Origin: Coprinus comatus
Taxonomy: Eukaryota; Basidiomycota; Agaricomycetes; Agaricales; Agaricaceae
Reading direction: 5' to 3'
Assembly (NCBI GenBank): GCA_034638255.1
Contig: JAWPGT010000025.1
Location: forward strand, 62,001-126,000
Length of the DNA stretch: 64,000 bases
Below, piece after piece: positions 12,203 through 22,335 of the stretch (the stretch's first letter is position 1; each line of letters begins with the position of its first letter). Under the pieces are notes generated by a model that worked only from the letters and a program-made list of their open reading frames with translations, did no database searches and was not told the DNA's origin. The translations under genes were made by a program, and so were the position numbers.

Positions 12203-12290
12203 ATCATAGGATTGTGTTTTTGTTACCTCTCTTTCTCCCCTCAGCCCTCGAAAATCGAACCAAAGAAGACAAGAAGGTTCCTTTCATCCA

Positions 12291-14467
12291 ATGTCGCCCA
12301 CGTCCACATCTACATCCACTACTTCCGAAACTTTTTCTACTCATAACATCAACAATTATTCTTCATTCTGTATCTGTATATGCAGGAGAATGTATAGTTG
12401 AACATGCTGATGATTTGAATGTGGATGATTCGTTTGCTATTTTGAGAGCGTTTGCGAATTGTAGAGAGGATTCGGTTATTACTTTTGTTGAATCGAATTA
12501 TACGGCTTATACACCTGTTTCGTTGACTGGATTACGTATGTATTTTTCTTTTTTGTTCTTTCCTTGTGCTCTGGGGTTTACTAATAATGTTGTTTTTGGG
12601 AAACAGGAAATGTTACGGTTCGATTGAATGGGAATTTGCTTCTTCCTTCCAATGTGTCGAGGGTACAACATGAGATTAATAATACTAGTAATCAACCTTC
12701 CGTATGTTGTTCTTCGCATTTACCATTTATATATCTCACTTACTGAGACTGATGAATTTGGATGGAATAGACATATGCGACACCATGGTTTTACATTCAA
12801 GGAGAAGATGTTTCAATTACTGGTTCAGATGAAGCTCAATGGGGTGCATTCCATGGATTCGGTCAACAATGGTGGGATGTTGGAAATCGTGTATGTTCTT
12901 CTTTTTACTAAAAATCTTCCCACTATTTTTTTTCTCAAATTCTTCGACAAATTACTATTTACTAACTTGTTTTTTATTACTCTTAAAATTTGTATATAAT
13001 AGGTATTGAGACCACAATTGGCAACATTCAATGTAACCAATGGTTTACTACGAAAACTTAAGGTTATCAAACCTATTGCTTGGGGTTGGAATTTACCTGG
13101 AAAGAATATTAGAGTTGAAGATCATTTTGTTGATGCTGCTCCTAATAATGGAACAAGGGATGTTACTACTAGTTTCCCTTTTAACACGTACGTCCTTTTC
13201 TACGTCCTGTCTGACTGAATTTATAAATTTGATACTGACTTATTATCTTCGGGTTCTAACTGATAGTGATGGTACGTTCTACTCTTCACATTTTCCGTCC
13301 CGCTCCTAGGCCCTAAGTCATCACATTAACAAATGCATATTTATATTATTTTTCTATACAGGCTTCAACTTGTCAGGAGACAATATTACTGTAGATGGTT
13401 ATTATGGCCATAACGGTGATGATTGTATATCAGTCGTGAATGGTGGAAAGAATATTGTTGTTCAGAACGGTTATTGTGGTTTTTCTTCTCATGGTTTATC
13501 TATCGGTTCATTGGGAAGGAATGGAGCTCAACATACTGTTCAAAACGTTTTGTTTAAGAATTGGACTATGGATGGTGCTGTTTACGGTGCTAGGGTGAGT
13601 TCTTTGTCTTTTTCTTTTTCTTTTTCTGTTTTCTTGAATGGTGACTAATTTAAAATTGGTTGTGGTTCTTTTTTTTTAGTTTAAGAGTTGGACTGGTGGT
13701 CAAGGGTTTGCGGAGAATGTTACTTGGGAGGATATTACACTTATTAATGTATCTACCGGTATCTTCGTTACTCAAAAGTAAGTCTCGTTATCCCTCCTTA
13801 TCTCAATCTCTCTCTTTTTTTTTTTACTTGGTCATTGATCGTTTTCTTTTCTCATATAGCTACTACGATCAAGATAAGGGTGCTCGTCCAGAAAATACAA
13901 ACCAGACTAGTACCAGGATTTCGAATATCAAGTTTAAGAACTTTCAAGGCACTTTGGCTACAAACTGGAGTCAGTATCTCATTTAATTATCTATTGGAGA
14001 TTTGTATTATTTTTATTTATCTAACGAGCGTGATCCAATTCAATAGCCGATGGAACTTGTATCAGTAATCCATGCTGGAATTACGTAGAAGGAATTGACA
14101 GCACCAAAGCTATCGTATTTGATCTATTCCCTGGAACCTGTACGTTTTTGTTATTCTTCTTTCTTTCTCTCTGATTTAAATGCAAGTATGTTTGCTGATG
14201 CGTCAAACCTTTTGTTTAGCACATAACATATCAGTAGAAGACATTGACATCAAAACAGCTTCAGCTGGAGATGTTTCAGTGTTATGTGATCCTGCTGCTC
14301 TTGAACAAGGTGAACAAGATACACTTGGTTTCCAATGTCAAAATGGACCTTTGAGTATTCGAAATGTGAATGCTGGGAATGGTGCTACTGGGTTAACTGT
14401 TAGTACGATTGGAGGTATGAGTGTTATGGTTGGATTGGCGGTTGTGGGAGTCAGTTTATTGTTTTGA
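12291..14467 (+). CDS. Secreted GH28 polygalacturonase-like enzyme with membrane-anchor tail
   Basis: Hydrolyses pectin-type galacturonan outside the cell, by family GH28. Ten exons: 12291-12535, 12607-12701, 12771-12890, 13003-13187, 13267-13271, 13362-13594, 13680-13777, 13860-13969, 14047-14139, 14220-14467. The right-handed beta-helix motifs are all present: NTDGF (Asp about 216), GDDCIS (Asp 236-237), SSHGLSIGS (His about 260) and ARFKSW as the RIK motif. Many N-glycosylation sites are visible. The tail GLTVSTIGGMSVMVGLAVVG is hydrophobic and ends the protein, suggesting a GPI anchor or membrane span. The ATG at 12291 opens a good signal peptide only if one extra base in the first CCC run is removed; the product is then about 476 residues. 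Exact substrate is not resolved. Confidence 0.88.
13267..13271 (+). other. Five-base exon carrying the catalytic Asp codon
   Basis: The exon TGATG is flanked by AG (13265-13266) and GT (13272-13273). It joins AAC-AC upstream and GC-TTC downstream to give Asn-Thr-Asp-Gly-Phe, the NTD catalytic motif of GH28. Skipping it shifts the frame. Confidence 0.8.
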
Positions 14468-14851
14468 ATTTTGTTTTATTAGTTCGGATTAAATCTTAAG
14501 TGGTAGTAAAAAGTACTTCTGGTGGTTCCGGGTGTTTGGATGTTTGGACTTTGTACAAGAACGCTACGAGTGAATATTTATCTACCCTGTTGGAGTCACA
14601 TTAAAAACACGTTAAAAAACGATGCAAGTGAGCTTTTTGTTGCCTGAGTAGATGAATTTGTCCATTAATTCCTGCGCATTGTTGATTGAGATAGTAGATT
14701 TCATCAACGGAAGAAGGAAAAGCAGCGCAATTCTCCTACATATCGTTACTAAATCATTCTCATTTGTTACACGGAAATATGTAAAAGGCCTCCCAAGTTT
14801 GTGTGAGTTATATATGTTTCTGGTTATAAACGATCGAATTGGACATCCATT
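14468..14851. other. Convergent spacer between GH28 and F-box genes
   Basis: Holds the two facing 3' ends (GH28 on plus, F-box on minus). No gene is seen. Confidence 0.4.
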
Positions 14852-16354
14852 TTAGTATAGGATGTCCTGGTATGATGTATTGTCAGAAATTGAGAACAAT
14901 ATTTTACACCCTCCATCAACTAGCTTTGCTACTAAATCACGGAGTTCTGTTATATTTCGTCCTGAGTTGTATCCATACCTACCGTACATTTCCAAGCAGA
15001 AAGGTTCTATCAACCCAGGTTTTCTATTTTCCAACATTCCCAACAGAAAATCGAGCCATATATCTGTCTCGTTCCAGAACAAATTGTCGTCAAAAGTCCG
15101 GAGCGGAACACGCAATTGACACAGATGTGGAAGTACTTGGACTTCACGCAGTAATTTGAAGATTTCTTGTAAAGGTTCAGAATCGATTGAGAGTATATGA
15201 AGTGCTCTCGTTTGATCTGAATTTTTGAGAAGGCAATCAAGAAAATGATGCCAATTCCTGTGCTCGAAAGAAACGTTACAAATACTGATTCTGAGAGTGA
15301 CAGAAGTATCTGGAAGGGATTGGAATAGTCGAGGAATGCTCTCTGTGCTTGGGGGGGTGTGATGGTCATCAACACGTATGTCCAGTATCAATTTTTCGAG
15401 AGCAGGAAATTTCAAGTGTGAAATAGATATGGGTAGAGTGTCGAACATCTGAAGATGAAGTGTCTGAAGGCAATCAAGTGTGACTGACTTGTCTTGATAA
15501 ACAAAATCACTGTTGAGGGAGAGGTACAGGTTGATAAGGGTGTTTTTGCATTGAGCGAGTACACCAAGACAAAGAGAAATATTCTCGAAGTCTTTGAGTT
15601 TGAGTGTTGTGACGCTTGGGGTAGAAGGAAGGAGAAGATGTGTACCAGGGAGCCAAGCAGTCAAATTGAGTGTGTGAAGGCGAAGTTGATTTTCGAGGTT
15701 GATAACACCACATTCGGGTCTTGATATTGTAAGCTCCTCGATATTGACGCATTTCCTGGTGATAGTAGATACCAACGGAAGGTGTAGGTTAAATATTTTC
15801 AGTTTCCCTATTTTCTGGGAATTTGCCATAGTGAAAATGACTAGGAAAGGGTCCACGTCCACCGTTTCTGTGCTGTAGTGGTAGGTCCCATAATCACATA
15901 AGTCTAAGTTGAGAGCTCCCCGAGAATTCGTAAGCCAGAGTTGCAATAGGTTCGCTTTGTACTCTCGGTTGCTTTGGGAATGTATCATCAAACGCAACGT
16001 ATTCCATAAACAAGGAATAGATCGCGCCGTTTGAGACCAATAAAAACAGACATGCAATATGTTGAAGAGCGGCTGTACATCACTAACTTCATCTTTGTAG
16101 ATATTATGACAAGCATGTTGAAATATCTCTGAAAGCATTTCTGGTGGAAGAACTCTGATCGAGGGATGTAACTCGTTCAGCCTACGTCCGAAGGGAGCGC
16201 TTTGCACTTTAAGTAAACGAATTTGTTCGGCGATCCTTGCGCGTTCCTTGTTCAGATAGGTGATCTCATCGGTGGAGGAGGGGGGAGAATTCGATGGATT
16301 TAAGCATGGGGAACGTTGAAAACCACACTGGGGACAGATGTTTGTGTTATCCAT
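14852..16354 (-). CDS. F-box protein with N-terminal Cys motif
   Basis: Single exon, 500 residues. The N-terminus NTNICPQCGFQRSPC has three cysteines in a possible zinc knuckle. A coiled-coil-like helix (STDEITYLNKERARIAEQI, about 27-45) leads into the F-box, LPPEMLSEIFQHAC (about 69-82). The C-terminal 380 residues are leucine-rich and LRR-like. It is probably an SCF substrate receptor. It is the intact parent or sister of the relic at 5036-6000, which lies in the opposite orientation 9 kb away. It is not close in sequence to the tandem pair at 15-4559. Confidence 0.85.
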   Translation of the reverse strand: MDNTNICPQCGFQRSPCLNPSNSPPSSTDEITYLNKERARIAEQIRLLKVQSAPFGRRLNELHPSIRVLPPEMLSEIFQHACHNIYKDEVSDVQPLFNILHVCFYWSQTARSIPCLWNTLRLMIHSQSNREYKANLLQLWLTNSRGALNLDLCDYGTYHYSTETVDVDPFLVIFTMANSQKIGKLKIFNLHLPLVSTITRKCVNIEELTISRPECGVINLENQLRLHTLNLTAWLPGTHLLLPSTPSVTTLKLKDFENISLCLGVLAQCKNTLINLYLSLNSDFVYQDKSVTLDCLQTLHLQMFDTLPISISHLKFPALEKLILDIRVDDHHTPPSTESIPRLFQSLPDTSVTLRISICNVSFEHRNWHHFLDCLLKNSDQTRALHILSIDSEPLQEIFKLLREVQVLPHLCQLRVPLRTFDDNLFWNETDIWLDFLLGMLENRKPGLIEPFCLEMYGRYGYNSGRNITELRDLVAKLVDGGCKILFSISDNTSYQDILY

Positions 16355-18121
16355 AGCGATTTACCGTGACCATAGTAAATCTGAGGGTTGAGTTGGGCTT
16401 GGAGAGTGCCTAAACTGTTAGAGTACTCCGTGTTGAAGATCCCACTTCCGTCGATTCTCACACGGTGAAATCAAACGTTTTCATTCGTCCACAACTTTAG
16501 GGGTGTTCTTTCTATAATTATACTAAGTTTACAATTGTTATAAAACAACCAAACTCAATAATAATTCAACTACAATATATTCAAACTTTTAAATTCATTC
16601 GACTTTATGGATTTTGAATAAATGGGATTGAGTGATTTTTTGACATTATCGTGGGAATGTGTCACGTTCTGTTTGATATACAACTATCACCCAACACCCT
16701 TTCTTTAAAACAAAACATGGTCAATAAAGCTTACATCCCACACGACCGCTCTGTACATTGTCAATATGCTACTTTATGCAGAGGAAAATTTTCAGGTCCA
16801 TATGAGGTCATGCCATTCCTGAATAAGTTATTACCTTTACACCAGGAAAATGAAACATCACCAAAGGTCTCATTTCTTCCACTTGTCGCGCTGCAAGATG
16901 ACCCTCGTAGAATGGGGGAAGAGTTTGTGAGTGCAATGGCAGGCTTTACTTTTTTTTTCACACTTACCTTTATGGGAGATAAAAACCGCATCCAGCCTGA
17001 CCCCTAACCTTAAATAGGCTAACACATATACAAAGAGCAAGAAACGTTCTCACCTAACAGTCTCTACATACAAACAAGAATTACAGGTAGTGAATCAGAA
17101 GGAGCCCGACTGAACATCTATGGAACTTTGGGTCGATATCATCAAACTGCGAGAGGACTTGATACCCATAGAGAGTGACGAGGACGACCTATTCACGTTC
17201 TCAATTGTCATTATTGGACATCGTTCCAGGCTCGTATATTGGGATCATTGCCGTGCTGCTGTTACAAAGCTGTTTGACAATGGCCAGTCTCCAAGTTGGC
17301 CTCTTGCACAATTCCTTATTCGTTATTCTCAAGCCACGTCGTGTGAACGCAGCTGCGATTCTACTGTTGTCCCATGGAAAAAGCCAACTATTAATGAGGT
17401 TGAATATTACAGCTTGACAGAAAACGCGAGGAAGAACCTTCATCGTTTGCAAGAATTGGAGTCCGATAACGTTAAAAATGGTAGGCAACACAAGGAGTTC
17501 CGGAGAATGGCTATTCCCGACCGTGATGACCCCACAAGAATACACCAGGTCATCGTGTCATACCCACCTCCGCATAGCAACGAGTTACTTTTTGGAAGAA
17601 CAAGAGGGATGAAATGTTGGAACTTGGATAACGGGGAAATTTTGTATGCCAAAGATTGTTGGAGGCCAGATGATCCTTATGTCTAATGTGAAGGACAAAC
17701 ATACAAACGTTTAGAGGAAGCACACTCTTACTTCATATTGTTAGTGTTGCTCATACATATCTGATGTAGCTCATGACGACGCGTACTTTAAAGCTAATAT
17801 TTTACACCATGATATCAAGGATGGCAAGGGAATGTTGATTGACTGGGATCTAGCTGTCCTTAGAGATGATCTTAAACGCATCCTGCGAAATCCTGGTAGG
17901 ATGGTATGTATCTATCTGTTCAACACTAGTATCATCATAGTAATCCAACATGGCAATTCTTATCCTTACACAACATCAACGATCGGGAACAACATTCAGA
18001 TATTGAAGATGATTGTGAATCAGCTTTCTATGTCCCGTTATGGGTAGCGCTCAAGTATCATCATGATCAACTGTTAACATTAGACAATAAATGATATTGT
18101 TTGATGAAATCATTGTTGATT

Positions 18122-18898
18122 CCCAGTGAAAAAAAAATATGAGTGTTTATAACTATTTGTAAGTATTCATGAGTCCGAAAACAAAATATAAGTATTTATA
18201 AGAAAACTTGAGTCGAACATCTAAGTAAATCTGACATTATATCAGATTTCGTGAGTTTAGCGTCAGACTCATATAATCTCAGATATTGCCTGTGATGTCA
18301 TTGAGAGTAATTAGCGTGGGAACGTTTGAAAAGTTTTGATGGTATAGATATGTTCGCATGCAAGACGTATGCGAACGAGCAAGATGGTATATACAAATAT
18401 ATTACAATTTTATATTAATAATAGTACTAGTGCCGTAAAATTTGTGTAACTTTGTAGTGTAGCGGTATTATTGTAGACAAGATAGTCATTAGATACCAAG
18501 TTCAATTCCAGCTGGTAACAACAATAGCTTTAATTACTTTAAATTAATAATAATTAGAATTATAATATATATAAATATGACAATAAGTATAAATACATAT
18601 AAATACATATAAGATAATATATATTAAATGTGATAATAAGTATAATTTGTCAGATTCTCTCATGTAATAAAACCTGACTTTTCCCAACTTTACTCAGAAA
18701 TTCTCATATTTTGTTGAGGCGTATTAAGCGGAAATTCATCATATTAGTGTCATATTATCTGATGTTTTCTGATGTATTGTTAAATACCCATGCCTATCCG
18801 TATGGATAGAAAATGACTTCTCATAACTCTACCCGAGAAAATCTGAGTCATATTTTCTCAGGTATTGTTAGGAATACCGATATACTTTTTTCACTGGG
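18122..18898. mobile_element. Non-autonomous inverted-repeat element (MITE-like)
   Basis: Begins CCCAGTGAAAAAA and ends TTTTTTCACTGGG, perfect terminal inverted repeats of at least 13 bases. Both sides carry the same 7 bases, GTTGATT (18115-18121 and 18899-18905). Removing the element and one GTTGATT copy rejoins the kinase frame exactly. The 777-bp interior is AT-rich, has no transposase frame, and contains repeated 'tctga/tcaga' subterminal words and a tRNA-like block. Superfamily is uncertain: a 7-bp target duplication is between typical values. Confidence 0.85.
18445..18530 (+). repeat. tRNA-like block inside the first inverted-repeat element
   Basis: Contains an A-box-like word TAGTGTAGCGG (18455-18465) and a B-box-like word AGTTCAATTCC (18499-18509), spaced about as in a tRNA gene, followed by AT-rich sequence with TTAAATTAATAAT. 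Acceptor pairing is poor, so it is not an intact tRNA gene. It may be a degenerate SINE head or a captured tRNA. Confidence 0.45.
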
Positions 18899-19310
18899 GT
18901 TGATTGTTGTGGAAATGTTATAGGTGGAATACAAAAGGACTTATACTATCGTATACCAAAAATCTATCCCCCAACAAATTCCACTGGTAATAGTCCTCTT
19001 AATGATCTCATTCGTAACCTCCGTTCAACCCTTCAGTATCGATATGTCGAGACCGGTACGACAAAGGACTATTAAGAAGAATCGAAAAAGATATTAGATC
19101 AAATTAAAGCGGAATCATAGCTTGTAGATGTCTTTAGGAAGCATTGGAATCGTAAATCCTCTTGGCCACCAGCACATGCAGCCAAGTTGAACCCTTTCAC
19201 GACGGAAGAACTTGAAAAAAATAGAGTATGACGCCGGTTTAGTCAAGATTCGTGAAAAGATAAAAGCGGAGAAATCTCAAAAACGGAAAAGATAAAGACT
19301 TTCCTTATGA

Positions 19311-20020
19311 TATAATGTAATCCGCCCCTATTTACAAAAGATCAATATAAAGAGGCAAATCTTTACGTATGACGGTGAATCCTTGGTTACGTTTACAATT
19401 ACTTGTGGCCAGTTTCGTAAACTTCATTGTTTTCCTTTAGCACAAAATCACTTCCTTTTACAACATGTAAACCTACAGTGTGCTCCCAAAAAGAATTCAA
19501 TGTCCGACGTCCATAAGTGGAGTTCTTGAAGGCATATCCTTCCCGACTGAAGTTTTAACCTCATCTTCTATGTCTTTTCTCGTAAGAGAGGCACTATCAG
19601 AGACCATGGGAGACAAACTTTCCCTTTGGGCAGATTCCTCCAAATAAAAAATGGGCTGCACAATTTTAATAGGGAACCTGGCGGTGAACTTAAGTTTAGA
19701 AACACACGAATAAAGATAGAACCCCATGCTATATATGCAATATGTAAGGAGAGAAACAAATAGAAAAGACTCGTTATAAAAGTGTAAGCACAAACTTCGG
19801 AAAGGCACTAGAAATTTTCGAGCAAGAGTCCTTCCAGAAAATCAAACAATAATTTAAATTACAACACAAAAAGACAAAAAAAGAGAACAAAATGCTTCGC
19901 CTCAGGCTGCGCAAGTTTGAAGAAAGAGGACTCGGGACACTAATAACAATAAAAGGAAGGAGAGGTCATTACAACTTTAAAGAGATCTCATCGGATTAAA
20001 CTTTGGGAACTCGGAACCGC
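19311..20020. other. Spacer 3' of the Asn/Gly-repeat gene
   Basis: No supported gene. One minus-strand frame near 19500-19810 is open but has no recognisable features. The right end holds the 3' untranslated region of the minus-strand gene that follows. Confidence 0.4.
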
Positions 20021-22335
20021 TCATGAAAAGAAGGAAGCGAGGTACGATGTAAAACGTCTAGCTCTCGTACGACCACCGGCTGCTCCAGCGCCAGCTCCAG
20101 TTTCCGTTTCCGTTTCATTAGCATCACTGGCAGCCGTGTTTCCTTTGGCTTTGGTATCGGTAGCATCGGAAACATCAGCATCGGCATTGGCCTTGGTTCT
20201 GTCCGAACCAGCACCTCCTTTCTTGTTAGCTCCAGCATCGGTGGCAGCGCCGTCGTTCTTGGTGTTTGTTGTATCGGCTCCAGCGTTATCTGTGCTTGTG
20301 TTCTTGTCGGTATTGGCACCAGCCTTGGCTCCGTCCTTAGTAGCAGTCGCACCACCAGTCTTGGTATCCTCAGCAGCAGCAGCGCCTCCATTCTTGCCAT
20401 TGGCAGTTGCATCGGTTTCCGCAGCAGCATCCTGAGCTTTAGTTCCTTTTCCACCACGAGTACCGGTAGTAGTAGAGCTGGGTGAAGAAGCTGAACGAGA
20501 CGCAGAAGCAGCTCCAGTTGCAGAAGCAGAAGCGATGGAACTGCCAGCGGCTGCTGAACCAGTTGCAGATACAGATCCCGTAGCAGCTGCGGTGCCGGTG
20601 GCCGTTACTGAGGCAGAGGCGGATGCTGAAGCAGAGACAGAAGCTGATGCAGCTACGGAAGTGGACGAAGCATCGGCTGCGGTGCTCGATGTGACTGCAT
20701 TGCCTTGGCTACCTTTGCCGAAAGGAGCGTTAGCTGGTGGTTTACCGTCGTTAGTAACGAAGAACTGAAGAATAGAATGTAAGATAGTGCTCGATAAATA
20801 GATATATAATACTTACGTAGACGGCATCATCAAGAGAACCATGTTGAGCCACAGGGACAATGACCGGTTGATGATTGGCGGCAGCGTTGATAGAAGAAAG
20901 TTTGTAAGTACCAGCAGGGAGACCTTTCGTAACATCAGCAGTAAGCTTTCCTCCTTGTGCCGGTGCGTTGAGACCCTTAAAGAAAGCGAACTTCTTCGGA
21001 TCGGTGGCAGTTGTTTGGTCGAAGGAACTGAGCAATTCGACGACGACGTGCGAGTGACCTTGGATTTGGCCTTGACCATTCAACTGTTGAGGAGCGGCAA
21101 AGTAGTTCTCTTGAGCGTTGACGAAGAAACCAGTTTGCATGTTTTTGATTGCCATCTCAATAGTGAATGCTGTATCAGCCTTGACAGCACCGAAATTTGC
21201 AGGGAAAACGAATTTGGAGGATGGCATATTATCAGTTGAGGGAATGGCACCAATGGGAGCTGGGTTGCAAGATCCAGTTGTGATTTGCTTGCCATCGGTG
21301 ATGGGAAGATCTGGGACAGTCAAACAAAAGTTGATGAAGTTGTTGGTGGAAGTGAGAGAGGAAACTTGGCCTTCGGTAGGGACATCTTGGCCATCGTTGG
21401 CAAAGCCCTTGGCAATCACCCGAGGGTCGAGAGCTATACAATGAAGTCAGTGGATCGCATTGTGAGATACCAATAGCTTGAATCTTACTTAAGGATTGCT
21501 GAGCGTCCCCATTGTTGTTGTTGCCGCCAGTGTTTCCTCCGGTGTTTCCTCCGTTGTTTCCTCCGTTGTTTCCACCAGTGTTTCCACCAGTGTTCCCGCC
21601 GTTATTGCCTCCAGTATTCCCGCCATTGTTATTACCGCCGTTGCCACCGTTGTTGTTGCCGGTGTTCCCACCATTATTATTGCCAGTGTTCCCACCGTTG
21701 TTGTTACCAGTGTTCCCGCCATTGTTTCCGCCAGTGTTCCCGCCGTTGTTTCCGCCAGTGTTCCCGCCGTTGTTATTGCCAGTGTTCCCACCGTTGTTTC
21801 CACCAGTGTTCCCGCCAGTGTTCCCGCCGTTGTTTCCACCAGTGTTTCCACCGTTGTTTCCACCGTTGTTGCCGCCGGTGTTCCCGCCATTGTTATTGTT
21901 GTTCCCGCCGTTATTTCCACCATTGTTGTTGTTACCGTTGTTCACTGTGGAAGATGTGTGTTACTAAAATCCTTTCCATATACGTAACATGGAAATACGT
22001 ACCAGGGGCAGCACTAGCGGTTGGCTGGGCAGCTCCACCAGCAGTGACTGTTACTGTCGCAGTAACCGTTTTGACACCGCCATTCTAAGGATTTGCAATC
22101 ACAAGAATATTTAGCATTCCGAGCAAGATATAAATCAGGAAAAGTCCACTAATGGAGAAGATTTAATTAAAGAAAGTACCACATACATTGCCAACGTTAT
22201 TGCACAACTGGTCTTTCAATTGCTGTAATTGTGCAGACCCAAATCGACCATTGGCTTGAGGTGTTGGAGCAGCATCACTGTAAACGATGACAATGCAATT
22301 GTCAAAAAAGTGAGCAATAGTTTGCGGGAATACAT
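20021..22335 (-). CDS. Secreted Asn/Gly/Thr-repeat protein with Ala/Ser-rich tail
   Basis: Five exons (22187-22335, 22003-22084, 21489-21944, 20817-21433, 20021-20764) give about 682 residues. Start ATG 22335 opens a signal peptide (MYSRKLLLTFLTIALSS), but one base is missing near 22277-22288 before SDAAPTPQANG. Next come an Asn/Gly/Thr repeat of about 140 residues, then a folded core: LDPRVIAKGFANDGQD, NFINFC, PSSKFVFPANFGAVKADTAF, FVNAQENYFAAPQQL, HSHVVVELLSS, HQPVIVPVAQHGSLDD. I recall this core as widespread in mushroom genomes, sometimes mislabelled 'ribosomal protein S17'. The last 240 residues are Ala/Ser/Thr-rich and mucin-like, then Lys/Asp-rich. Likely extracellular or cell-wall protein; biochemical role unknown. 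Confidence 0.82.
21520..21940 (-). repeat. In-frame minisatellite coding Asn-Gly-Gly/Asn-Thr-Gly
   Basis: Tandem units of 12-15 bases of the form GGN-AAC-ACN-GGN-GGN-AAC-AAC (minus strand), with mixed unit order, make up almost all of one exon. Unit number probably varies between strains, and such tracts are prone to misassembly. Confidence 0.85.

Larger units (their letters stand above)
16640..19310 (+). pseudogene. FunK1-type fungal protein kinase, decayed and transposon-split
   Basis: FunK1 is a large kinase-like family of mushrooms. Pieces appear in order. GKFSGPYEVMPFLNKLLPL (about 16780) is the N-terminal conserved block. From 17120 an open 188-residue stretch holds RLVYWDH, RYSQATSCERSCDSTVVPW and LLFGRTRGMKCWNLDNGEIL. 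Around 17795-17860, LHHDIKDGKGMLIDWDLA corresponds to the catalytic loop and DWD motif, but the residues between the two (with the expected Asn) are missing. Near 18015, CESAFYVPLWVALKY is the next block. ILFDEIIVD at 18097-18120 runs into the element at 18122 and resumes as CCGNVIGGIQ at 18906. Stops and frame changes occur throughout. Not functional. Confidence 0.85.

Noticed and set aside
19497..19808. 103-codon minus-strand frame near the 3' end of the Asn/Gly-repeat gene
   Set aside because: Composition is not protein-like over its length, and no homologue or splice partner is recognised.
21496..21987. Long plus-strand frames rich in Pro-Phe-Pro or Val-Ser over the Asn/Gly repeat
   Set aside because: They are antisense readings of the repeat exon, have no start context, and the minus-strand gene explains the region with splice sites and a conserved core.
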